Shown here piece by piece: positions 16,156-23,322 of a stretch of DNA of 64,000 nt (positions are counted from its first letter, which is position 1; each line of letters opens with the position of its first letter). The stretch spans positions 1 to 64,000 of the forward strand of contig NZ_BDDE01000018.1 of assembly GCF_008327685.1 (NCBI RefSeq), given 5' to 3'. The position numbers and the translations under genes were made by a program. The notes under the pieces were generated by a model. The model saw nothing but the letters and a program-made list of their open reading frames with translations, made no database searches and was not told the origin of the DNA. Source of the stretch: Actinomadura sp. K4S16 (GTDB taxonomy: Bacteria; Actinomycetota; Actinomycetes; Streptosporangiales; Streptosporangiaceae).

Positions 16156-17811
16156 ATGGGTGAGAACGCGGCCGAGGCCGCTGGGGCGGCGGCTCAGGGG
16201 AGTTGCTGCGGCGTCAGCCGGTGTTGCACCGACGCCGAGCAGTCCGTGGACCCGGCGCTCACCGTGACCGAGGCGAAGACCGACGCCGGGTGCGGCTGCC
16301 TGGACGACCCCCAGGGCGCCGACCGGCTGCCGGTGGTGGTCATCGGTGCGGGGCCGGTCGGGCTGGCGGCCGCCGCCCACCTGGCCGAGCGCGGGCTCGA
16401 CTTCGTCGTCCTGGAGGCCGGTGACGGCGTCGGCTCGGCGGTGTCCGAGTGGGGGCACGTCCGGCTGTTCTCGCCCTGGCGCTACGACACCGACGCCGCC
16501 GCCCGCCGGCTGCTGGAGCCCACCGGGTGGACCCTGCCCGATCCGGACGCCCTGCCGACCGGCGCCGACCTCGTCCGCGACTACCTGGTCCCGCTGGCCG
16601 GAGTGCCCGAACTCGCCGGGCGGATCCGCACCGGTACCCGAGTGGTCGCGGTCGCCCGGAGCGGCGTGGACGTCACCCGCACCATCGGCCGAGAGGAGCG
16701 TCCGCTGCTGGTTCGGACCGCCGGCCCGGACGGCACCGTCACCGATCTGCATGCCCGCGCCGTCATCGACGCCTCGGGCACCTGGGGGCACGGCAACCCG
16801 CTCGGCCACTCCGGGCTGCCCGCCCCAGGTGAGGACCGGGCCGCCCCCTACCTGGCCGGGCCGCTGCCCGACGTGCTGGGCCGCGACCGCGACCGCTTCG
16901 CCGGACGCCGCGCGCTGGTCGTCGGCATGGGCCACTCGGCCGCCAACACCCTGCTCGCCCTCGCCGAACTCGCCAAGGCCGCACCCGGCACCCGCATCAC
17001 CTGGGCGGTGCGCGGCTCCTCGGTCGCTCGCCTCTACGGCGGCGGCGACGCCGACGGCCTGCCCGCGCGCGGTGCGCTGGGCACTCGCCTCAAGGCAGCC
17101 GTCGAGGCCGGGGAGATCGAGCTGGTGAGGACCTTCACCATCACGGGCTTCGAGGTCCCCGACGCCGCCGCCGGGCCCGTCCGGGTCGTCGGCGCCACGC
17201 CGGACGGCGAGCGCGTCATCGAGGCCGACACCGTGGTCGCGGCCACCGGCTTCCGGCCCGACCTCGACATGCTGCGGGAGGTGCGCGTCGAGCTCGATCC
17301 CGCCACCGAGGCGCCGGTCCGGCTCGCCCCGATGATCGACCCGAACTTCCACTCCTGCGGCACCGTGCCGCCGCACGGCGAACGCGACCTCGCCCACCCC
17401 GAGCCCGGCTTCTACCTGGTCGGCATGAAGAGCTACGGCCGGGCCCCGACCTTCCTGATGGCCACCGGATACGAGCAGGTCCGCTCCGTCGTCGCCGCAC
17501 TGGCCGGAGACCGCGCCGCCGCCGACGCCGTCGAACTCGACCTGCCGGAGACCGGCGTCTGCTCCACCACCCTGGTCACCGAGGACCAGCTCCCGGGCGC
17601 CGCCGACGGCGGCTGCGGCAGTTCCTGCGGCACCGAACCCGCGCAGGCCGCGGTTCCGGTCGCGTCCGCCGACACCGGAGGCGGCTCCTGCTGCGGCGGG
17701 TCGCAGCCCCAGCCGGTCACCATCGGCGCTCCGGCCGGTCTCGGCTTCGCGACCGGACGCGCCCACGGCCACTCCGGCGACGCCGAGCGAGCCGACGACC
17801 GAGTGCGATGA
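16156..17811 (+). CDS. FAD/NAD(P)-dependent flavoprotein of the ars cluster, Cys-rich at both ends (ArsO-like)
   Basis: A 551-residue flavoprotein monooxygenase/oxidoreductase. The FAD loop VVVIGAGPVGLAAAAHL is near residues 60-76, the NADP-type loop VVGMGHSAAN near 255, and VVAATGFRPDLDML near 360. Unusual for the fold, the N-terminus carries SCCGVSRCC and CGC, and the C-terminus carries GGCGSSCG and GGSCCGG, giving thiol pairs suited to binding arsenic. ArsO-type flavoproteins accompany ACR3/ArsC genes in actinomycete arsenic clusters; the reaction is not settled. The ATG at 16156 follows GAGGTGGGG. The gene is divergent from arsR and followed by an MFS gene. Confidence 0.8.
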   Translation: MGENAAEAAGAAAQGSCCGVSRCCTDAEQSVDPALTVTEAKTDAGCGCLDDPQGADRLPVVVIGAGPVGLAAAAHLAERGLDFVVLEAGDGVGSAVSEWGHVRLFSPWRYDTDAAARRLLEPTGWTLPDPDALPTGADLVRDYLVPLAGVPELAGRIRTGTRVVAVARSGVDVTRTIGREERPLLVRTAGPDGTVTDLHARAVIDASGTWGHGNPLGHSGLPAPGEDRAAPYLAGPLPDVLGRDRDRFAGRRALVVGMGHSAANTLLALAELAKAAPGTRITWAVRGSSVARLYGGGDADGLPARGALGTRLKAAVEAGEIELVRTFTITGFEVPDAAAGPVRVVGATPDGERVIEADTVVAATGFRPDLDMLREVRVELDPATEAPVRLAPMIDPNFHSCGTVPPHGERDLAHPEPGFYLVGMKSYGRAPTFLMATGYEQVRSVVAALAGDRAAADAVELDLPETGVCSTTLVTEDQLPGAADGGCGSSCGTEPAQAAVPVASADTGGGSCCGGSQPQPVTIGAPAGLGFATGRAHGHSGDAERADDRVR

Positions 17812-17812
17812 T

Positions 17813-17929
17813 GGTCGCGATGACGCCGCCCGCGGATCTGACCCCGCCGTCCGGCCGACGCCGCGGCCGTTCGCTTCGGGGCCCTCGGTCCGCCTGGCGT
17901 CACCACGAGCCGAACGGGTGATCGCGACC
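17813..17929. repeat. Split inverted repeat upstream of the MFS gene
   Basis: GGTCGCGATGACGCC (17813-17827) has its reverse complement present in two pieces: GGCGTCA (17896-17902) and ATCGCGACC (17921-17929), separated by 18 nt. It could form a long-range hairpin in the leader of the MFS gene. Its role is unknown. Confidence 0.6.
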
Positions 17930-17945
17930 TCATAGGAGCATCCCG

Positions 17946-19316
17946 GTGACCTCCGAGCGCGCGGGGCCGGGGCCGGACGAGAACACCGGCCGCGGCGTCC
18001 TCGCGGATCCGATGCCCGGGGGCGCGGTCTCCCGCGTTCCCCTGCTGGCGCTCTGCGTCACCGAGATCACCAGTTGGGGAGTGCTCTACTACGCCTTCCC
18101 CGTCCTGGCCCCGGCCATCACCCGCGACACCGGCTGGTCCACCGGGTCGATCACCGCCGCGTTCTCCGCAGGGCTGGTCGTCGCCGCGATCGGCGGTGTC
18201 CCCCTCGGGCGCGTCCTCGACCGCCATGGACCCCGGATCCCGATGACCGCCGGCTCGGCCGCCGCGGTCCTGGGCGTTCTCGGCCTGGCCGCCGCTCCCG
18301 GCCTGGCGTGGTTCGTCGCAGCGTGGTTGCTGGCCGGGGCCGCGATGGCCGCCGTGCTCTACCCGCCGGCATTCGCCGCCCTCACCCGCTACTACGCGCC
18401 CCGGCACGTCCGGGCCCTCACGACCCTCACCCTGGTCGCCGGTCTCGCCAGCACCGTGTTCGCCCCGCTCACCAGCGCCCTGGCGGCGCACATGTCGTGG
18501 CGGGCCGTGTACCTGGTGCTCGCGGCCTTGCTCGCCGCCACCGTCCCGCTGCACCACTTCGCGCTGCGCCGTCCCTGGCCCCCCGCCGCCGGACGGCGTC
18601 CGGCCGACAACGCAGCCCGCGACAACGCAGCCCGCGACAACGCGGCCCGCGACGGCACGGCCCGCGACGGCACGGCCCGCGACGCCGCGCCCGGACGGCG
18701 GAAGGCGGTGGTGCGGGGTTCCCCGTTCCTGCTGCTGACCACGGCCCTCACCCTCTGGTCGTTCTCCATGTACGCCGTGGTCACCAACCTCATCCCGCTG
18801 CTCACCTCTCGTGGCGCCTCCAGCGCCGTCGCCGCCTGGGCCCTCGGTCTCGGCGGCGTCGGCCAGGTCGCCGGACGCCTCGGCTACGGCGCACTGACCC
18901 GCCGTACCGGTGTCCGCTCCCGCACCGTCTGCATCCTGGCGGGTTCGGCCGTCACCATCGCCATGCTCGCGGCGCTCCCGGGCCCCGTCCCGCTGCTCGT
19001 CGCCGTCGCCGTCCTGGTCGGGACGATGCGCGGCATCGCCACCCTGCTCCAGGCGACCGCCGTGTCCGACCGCTGGGGCACCGCCGCCTACGGCTCGCTC
19101 TCCGGCATCCTCGCCGCACCCGTCACGATCGCCGGAGCGATCGCGCCCGCCGCGGGCGCCGGGCTCGCCGCCGCTCTCGGCGGCTACCCGGCGATGTTCG
19201 CCGCTCTCGCCGCGATCGCCGCGCTGGCCGCCGCGGTCGCCTCGGGCAGCGTCCCCCGGCACGCCGCCGCCCCGGGATCGCCTGCTAACGTATCAGTCTG
19301 TGATGATGTCAGTTGA
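17946..19316 (+). CDS. MFS transporter in the ars cluster
   Basis: A 456-residue major facilitator with about 12 hydrophobic segments and the loop 2-3 motif GRVLDRHGPR (consensus G-x-x-x-D-R-x-G-x-R). The central cytoplasmic loop (residues about 218-247) contains five DNAARD/DGTARD repeats encoded by 15-bp units. The GTG at 17946 follows AGGAG at 17934-17938. It lies between the ArsO-like flavoprotein and a second arsR whose start overlaps its stop by 14 nt, so it is translationally coupled to the arsenic operon. An organoarsenical or antimonial export role is inference; the substrate cannot be read. Confidence 0.82.
   Translation: MTSERAGPGPDENTGRGVLADPMPGGAVSRVPLLALCVTEITSWGVLYYAFPVLAPAITRDTGWSTGSITAAFSAGLVVAAIGGVPLGRVLDRHGPRIPMTAGSAAAVLGVLGLAAAPGLAWFVAAWLLAGAAMAAVLYPPAFAALTRYYAPRHVRALTTLTLVAGLASTVFAPLTSALAAHMSWRAVYLVLAALLAATVPLHHFALRRPWPPAAGRRPADNAARDNAARDNAARDGTARDGTARDAAPGRRKAVVRGSPFLLLTTALTLWSFSMYAVVTNLIPLLTSRGASSAVAAWALGLGGVGQVAGRLGYGALTRRTGVRSRTVCILAGSAVTIAMLAALPGPVPLLVAVAVLVGTMRGIATLLQATAVSDRWGTAAYGSLSGILAAPVTIAGAIAPAAGAGLAAALGGYPAMFAALAAIAALAAAVASGSVPRHAAAPGSPANVSVCDDVS
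18606..18680 (+). repeat. Five in-frame 15-bp repeats in the MFS loop
   Basis: GACAACGCAGCCCGC occurs twice exactly (18606-18620, 18621-18635), once with one change (18636-18650), then GACGGCACGGCCCGC twice (18651-18665, 18666-18680). They encode DNAAR/DGTAR pentapeptides in the large central loop. Confidence 0.92.
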
Positions 19317-19614
19317 AACTGATGTACTGCGCCTGCTCGCCGACCCCCTGCGGGCCCGGATCGTCTCGCTGCTCGCGAGCGAGTCGCTGTGCACGTGCCA
19401 TCTCGTCGAGGAGACGGGGGCCAGGCAGACCAACATCTCCAACCATCTGCGCGCGCTGCGCGAGGCGGGGCTGGTCGACACCGAGCCGTGCGGGCGCTTC
19501 ACCTACTACCGGCTGCGCCCCGAGGTGCTGGACGATCTGGCCGCCCAGCTGACGGGTCTCGCCGAGGCCGCGCGCCAGGTCGACCTCCACGGGCGAAAGC
19601 GGCCTTGCACGTGA
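19303..19614 (+). CDS. arsR: ArsR-family repressor (second copy)
   Basis: A 103-residue ArsR with the signature VLRLLADPLRARIVSLLASESLCTCHLVEETG. The CTCHL pair is the arsenite-sensing thiol site. The DNA helix is RQTNISNHLRALREAGLV and the wing is CGRFTYYRL. The ATG at 19303 (or 19306) overlaps the MFS stop, and its own stop overlaps the GTG of the ACR3 gene (GTGA), so four genes read as one unit. It differs from the first ArsR in sequence, so the cluster was probably assembled from two modules. Confidence 0.9.
   Translation: MMSVETDVLRLLADPLRARIVSLLASESLCTCHLVEETGARQTNISNHLRALREAGLVDTEPCGRFTYYRLRPEVLDDLAAQLTGLAEAARQVDLHGRKRPCT
19309..19322. promoter_or_regulatory. Short inverted repeat at the second arsR start
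   Basis: TCAGT (19309-19313) and ACTGA (19318-19322) around TGAA, just after the ATG, preceded by TATCAGTCTGTGATGA at 19291-19306. It may be an internal operator for the arsR2-acr3-arsC part. It is short, so chance occurrence is possible. Confidence 0.3.
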
Positions 19615-20756
19615 CCGCGACCGAACCGGCGCGGCCCGGTGCCGGCCCCGGCGGGCCCGAAGGCGGCGCGGGGCTGTCGACCCTGGACCGCCTCCTGCCT
19701 CTGTGGATCATCATCGCGATGGGGCTCGGGCTCGGTCTCGGACGCGCCCTCCCCGGCCTGGACGACGCGCTGAGCAAGGTGGAGGCGGGCGGGATCTCGC
19801 TGCCGATCGCGCTCGGCCTGCTGGTCATGATGTATCCGGTGCTGGCCAAGGTCCGCTACGACCGGCTCGACGCCGTCACCCGCGACCGCCGGCTGATGGC
19901 CTCCTCGCTCGTCCTCAACTGGCTGGTCGGGCCCGCGGTGATGTTCGCCCTGGCATGGAGCCTCCTGCCCGACCTGCCCGAGTACCGGACGGGCCTGATC
20001 ATCGTCGGGCTGGCCCGCTGCATCGCCATGGTCGTCATCTGGAACGACCTGGCGTGCGGCGACCGCGAGGCCGCCGCCGTCCTGGTCGCGCTGAACTCGC
20101 TCTTCCAGGTGGTGGCCTTCGGCGCGCTCGGCTGGTTCTACCTGCGGGTCCTGCCGGGCCGGCTCGGCCTGGAGACCGACGACGCGCACTTCTCCACCGG
20201 CGCGATCGTGGTGAACGTCCTCGTGTTCCTCGGCGTTCCGCTCCTGGCCGGATACCTCACCCGTCGCCTCGGGGAGAAGACCCGCGGGCGCGACTGGTAC
20301 GAGGAGCGGTTCCTGCCCCGCATCGGACCGGTCGCGCTCTACGGGCTGCTGTTCACGATCGTGATCCTGTTCGCCCTGCAGGGGAAGGCGATCACTTCAA
20401 GGCCGGCCGACGTCGCCCGCATCGCCGTGCCGCTGCTGGCTTATTTCGCGCTCATGTGGGGCGGGGCCTTCGCGTTGGGCCGCGCTGTCCGGCTGCCCTA
20501 CTCCCGCACCGCGACGCTGGCCTTCACCGCGGCCGGGAACAACTTCGAACTGGCCATCGCCGTGGCCGTCGGCACGTTCGGGGTCACTTCCGGCCAGGCG
20601 CTGTCCGGTGTCGTCGGTCCGCTGATCGAGGTGCCCGTACTGGTCGCCCTCGTCCACGTCTCGCTCGGGCTCCGCCGCCGGTTCCCCGCCCGGCCGCGCG
20701 GGGCCGGGACCGCCGAGACCCTCCTGCCCACGACTTCCGATCCGCGAGGTGCCTGA
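19611..20756 (+). CDS. acr3: ACR3-family arsenite efflux permease
   Basis: A 381-residue permease with ten hydrophobic segments. It carries the ACR3 landmarks LVMMYPVLAKVRYD (residues about 71-84), the essential cysteine in GLARCIAMVVIWNDLACGD (C137), and AAGNNFELAIAVAVGTFG, which holds the conserved glutamate. It would extrude arsenite across the cytoplasmic membrane driven by the proton gradient. The start GTG overlaps the second arsR stop and the gene's own stop overlaps the arsC ATG (TGATG), showing tight coupling. In older naming this gene is called arsB. Confidence 0.95.
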   Translation: MTATEPARPGAGPGGPEGGAGLSTLDRLLPLWIIIAMGLGLGLGRALPGLDDALSKVEAGGISLPIALGLLVMMYPVLAKVRYDRLDAVTRDRRLMASSLVLNWLVGPAVMFALAWSLLPDLPEYRTGLIIVGLARCIAMVVIWNDLACGDREAAAVLVALNSLFQVVAFGALGWFYLRVLPGRLGLETDDAHFSTGAIVVNVLVFLGVPLLAGYLTRRLGEKTRGRDWYEERFLPRIGPVALYGLLFTIVILFALQGKAITSRPADVARIAVPLLAYFALMWGGAFALGRAVRLPYSRTATLAFTAAGNNFELAIAVAVGTFGVTSGQALSGVVGPLIEVPVLVALVHVSLGLRRRFPARPRGAGTAETLLPTTSDPRGA

Positions 20757-21157
20757 TGTCCGAGAAGCCCAGTGTGCTGTTCGTCTGCGTCCACAACGCC
20801 GGACGGTCCCAGATGGCCGCCGCCTACCTCACCCATCTCGCCGGCGACCGGGTCGAGGTCCGGTCCGCCGGCTCCGAGCCCGCCGACCGGGTCAACCCCG
20901 CCGTCGTCCAGGCCATGGCAGAAGAGGGCATCGACATCGCGGCCGAGATCCCCAAGGTCCTGACAGCCGACGCCGTCCAGGCCTCCGACGTCGTCATCAC
21001 CATGGGCTGCGGGGACACCTGCCCGGTCTTTCCCGGCAAGCGCTACCTCGACTGGCGGCTCGACGACCCCGCCGGGCAGGGTGTCGACGCCGTGCGTCCC
21101 ATCCGCGACGAGATCCGCGCCCGCGTGGAGGCGCTCGCCGCTGAACTCACGGCTTAG
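20756..21157 (+). CDS. arsC: Arsenate reductase, low-molecular-weight phosphatase type
   Basis: A 133-residue enzyme reducing arsenate to arsenite for export by ACR3. The P-loop CVHNAGRSQ gives the nucleophile C11 and R17. The relay cysteines C85 and C89 (MGCGDTCP) match the thioredoxin- or mycothiol-coupled family with three redox cysteines. D107-P-type loop LDDPAGQG supplies the general acid. The start overlaps the acr3 stop. It is the last gene of the arsenic operon. Confidence 0.95.
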   Translation: MSEKPSVLFVCVHNAGRSQMAAAYLTHLAGDRVEVRSAGSEPADRVNPAVVQAMAEEGIDIAAEIPKVLTADAVQASDVVITMGCGDTCPVFPGKRYLDWRLDDPAGQGVDAVRPIRDEIRARVEALAAELTA

Positions 21158-21184
21158 AGCCTCTCTCGGACCACGGGGCGGGGG

Positions 21185-21556
21185 TCAGGAGGAGACGGCC
21201 TGGCCGGGGGTGCCGGGGTCGATGCGGCGGTCGCGGTTGCGGTCGTTCCAGGCGCGCATGCGGGGCGGGTAGCCGACGATCTGGACGTCGTAGACGGGCA
21301 GGCCGAGGTCGCGGGCGACCCTGCCGATGACCTTGGGGGAGCCGACGCGGCGGCGCGTCCACTCGCCGTCGTGGGCGACGGCGACGGCCGTGGTGTCGGT
21401 GGCGTAGGTCTCCGGCTCGACGAAGAACTCGACGCCGCGGCGGTCGCGGGCGAAGGCGATCAGCGCCTCGATGTCGGAGTCCGTCGCCTCCCTGTCGAGC
21501 TTCGTCACCGTGGACCCGCGGTGCCTGCGGATCCCGAACCGGTCCCGGAACCTCAT
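21185..21556 (-). CDS. Conserved actinobacterial protein of unknown function
   Basis: A 123-residue soluble protein. It has a basic start (MRFRDRFGIRRHRG), then KLDREATDSDIEALIAFARDRRGVEFFVEPETYATDTTAVAVAHDGEWTRR in broken form, and YDVQIVGYPPRMRAWNDR near residues 88-105. The pattern is one I recall from conserved hypothetical proteins in streptomycetes and relatives. No catalytic or binding motif can be named. The gene converges with arsC and is divergent from the polysaccharide deacetylase gene. Confidence 0.8.
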   Translation of the reverse strand: MRFRDRFGIRRHRGSTVTKLDREATDSDIEALIAFARDRRGVEFFVEPETYATDTTAVAVAHDGEWTRRRVGSPKVIGRVARDLGLPVYDVQIVGYPPRMRAWNDRNRDRRIDPGTPGQAVSS

Positions 21557-21729
21557 CCCTCACCCCGTCGTCTGGTCCCGCCCGGAACGGCTCCGGGGCG
21601 GGGTTGCGGTGTACGACGATAACGAGATCGGCGGCGCGCGGGTTCCCGACACAGCGGCGGCGAGCCCGGCCGGGCGGGGACCCGAGCCCTAGACTGGCGC
21701 CTTCGGGGGATCATCACGCGGGGGTGTCG

Positions 21730-22539
21730 ATGAGCAGGCCGAACCTTGTTCGGCGGGTGGCCGCGGCCGTGCTCGCGGTCTCGGTGTGCGGCGTCCTGAG
21801 CACGCTCACCCCCGCCCGGGGCCAGGTGAGGCCCGTCGCGCGGACCGAGCCCCCCGCGGCGAGGCCCCGGACGAAGCCGGCGGCGCCGCCCGAGCCGCCG
21901 CCGCCCGACTGCGCCCGGCTCAAGTGCCTGGCGCTGACGTTCGACGACGGGCCCGCGGCGAGCACCGCGGAACTGCTGGACATCCTCGCCGCCCGCAAGG
22001 TCAGGGCCACGTTCTTCATCGTGGGGGAGAACGCCGCGAGGCATCCGGAACTGGTGCGGCGCGAGCATGAGGCCGGGCATGAGATCGCCGACCACAGCTA
22101 CACGCACGCCGACCTCGGGAGGGCCTCCCAGAAGAAGGTCATGGCGGAGCTGACGAAGACGCAGGACGCGATCCGGCGGGCGTCGGGGGTCGTGCCAGTG
22201 CTGCTCAGGCCGCCGTACGGGTCGACGTCCAAGCGGCTGAAGGAGATCACGCGGCGGCTGGGGCTGGCGCAGGTGCTGTGGACGGTCGATCCCCTCGACT
22301 GGGAGCACCGCGACACCGCCTACGTCGAGAGGCGGGTGCTGAAGGCGGCGAGGCCCGGCTACATCGTCCTCATGCACGACATCCACCCGACGAGCGTGCG
22401 GGCCGTTCCGAAGATCATCGACCGGCTGGCCGCCGAGGGGTACGTGTTCGTCACGGTGTCGGAGCTGTTCGGCGGGCGCCTGATCCCAGGGGAGGAGTAC
22501 GTCCGGCGCAATTCAGGGGATCCTCAGGGTCTTCCCTGA
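21730..22539 (+). CDS. Secreted polysaccharide deacetylase (NodB domain)
   Basis: A 269-residue protein. A signal peptide (positive start, hydrophobic VAAAVLAVSVCGVLSTL) is followed by a proline/alanine-rich linker to about residue 60. The NodB domain then shows motif 1 TFDDGP, motif 2 HSYTH (metal histidines), motif 3 RPPYG, motif 4 DPLDW and motif 5 LMHD. It probably removes N-acetyl groups from peptidoglycan or another wall glycan outside the membrane. The ATG at 21730 has GGGG five nt upstream; a GTG at 21724 is also in frame. Confidence 0.9.
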   Translation: MSRPNLVRRVAAAVLAVSVCGVLSTLTPARGQVRPVARTEPPAARPRTKPAAPPEPPPPDCARLKCLALTFDDGPAASTAELLDILAARKVRATFFIVGENAARHPELVRREHEAGHEIADHSYTHADLGRASQKKVMAELTKTQDAIRRASGVVPVLLRPPYGSTSKRLKEITRRLGLAQVLWTVDPLDWEHRDTAYVERRVLKAARPGYIVLMHDIHPTSVRAVPKIIDRLAAEGYVFVTVSELFGGRLIPGEEYVRRNSGDPQGLP

Positions 22540-22575
22540 TAGCCCGGAGGCGGGGCCGCGCGGAGCATTGGTCGT

Positions 22576-23094
22576 ATGGACAGCAGCTACGCGGTGGGGG
22601 ATCTGCGGGTCTCGGACGCCGAGCGGGAACCGGTCATCCAGCGGCTTCAGGACGCCTACGCCGAAGGGCGCCTCGACGAGGACGAGTTCGACCTGCGCGT
22701 GCAACTGGCGATGACGGGCAAGACGCGCAAGGACCTCGGCGCGGTCCTCCACGACCTGGTGCCCGCCCCCGCGCGGCCCGTCGTGCCGGAGGGCGCGGCG
22801 GTGACGGGCGAGGACCGGATGCTGGCCGCCGCCGCGCACGCCGTCGCCGTCCCGACGCTGTTCGTCGGCCCGCTCCTGCTGATGCTGCTGAGCGGCAAGC
22901 GGTCGCCCTACGTCCGGCTGCAGGCGGCGGAGGCCGTGAACTTCCAGGTCACGCTGCTGCTCCTCACGATCGTCACGTTCGGCGTCGGCGGGGTCGCGTA
23001 CGCGGTGGCGTGGGTGCTGTCGGCGATCGCGGCCGTCTTCGCGCTGACCGGCCAGACGTTCCGCTACCCGTGGATCCTGCGCCTGGTGAAGTGA
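22576..23094 (+). CDS. DUF1707 plus DUF4870 membrane protein
   Basis: A 172-residue protein. The N-terminal DUF1707 domain (residues about 9-60) reads LRVSDAEREPVIQRLQDAYAEGRLDEDEFDLRV in broken segments, a short helical pair common in actinomycetes. After a proline linker comes a DUF4870/Tic20-like part with about three membrane helices and the typical YVRLQAAEAVNFQ motif. Function unknown; probably a small envelope protein. It follows the deacetylase by 36 bp and may share its transcript. Confidence 0.85.
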   Translation: MDSSYAVGDLRVSDAEREPVIQRLQDAYAEGRLDEDEFDLRVQLAMTGKTRKDLGAVLHDLVPAPARPVVPEGAAVTGEDRMLAAAAHAVAVPTLFVGPLLLMLLSGKRSPYVRLQAAEAVNFQVTLLLLTIVTFGVGGVAYAVAWVLSAIAAVFALTGQTFRYPWILRLVK

Positions 23095-23166
23095 ACGGGG
23101 GCGCGCGGAACCGCCGCTGAACGCGCCTCGGGTTTGTCGGAGTACGCCTCCGGGGAGAGTTGACGT

Positions 23167-23185
23167 GGCCGCCGTGACGGCGGCC
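23167..23185 (+). terminator. Perfect GC palindrome after the DUF1707 gene
   Basis: GGCCGCCGTGACGGCGGCC is a 19-nt perfect palindrome, forming a 7-bp stem with a GTGAC loop, 72 nt past the DUF1707/DUF4870 stop. It is a likely factor-independent terminator without a T-tract. Confidence 0.5.
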
Positions 23186-23280
23186 GGCAGCCTCCAGGAG
23201 ATGAAACGACGCCTATGTGTACGCCCGTGGTTTTATTCCCCTCTCTACCTGTGACTCCCGCGACGTCCGGGTTATGTGGA

Positions 23281-23290
23281 CCATGCATGG
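23281..23290. promoter_or_regulatory. Palindrome and ribosome site ahead of the tms genes
   Basis: CCATGCATGG is a perfect 10-bp palindrome 33 nt upstream of the tmsA-like ATG. It is followed by the AT-rich ATCGATTAACTAT (a possible -10 region, 23296-23308) and a strong AGGGAGGGG ribosome site at 23311-23319. The palindrome is a candidate operator. Confidence 0.4.
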
Positions 23291-23322
23291 GATGATCGAT
23301 TAACTATGCGAGGGAGGGGTAG

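Noticed and set aside
15721..17772. A 683-codon minus-strand frame covering arsR and the flavoprotein gene
   Set aside because: Only the arsR part has a family signature and a fitting start at 16077; the upstream part is a Gly/Ala-rich antisense shadow.
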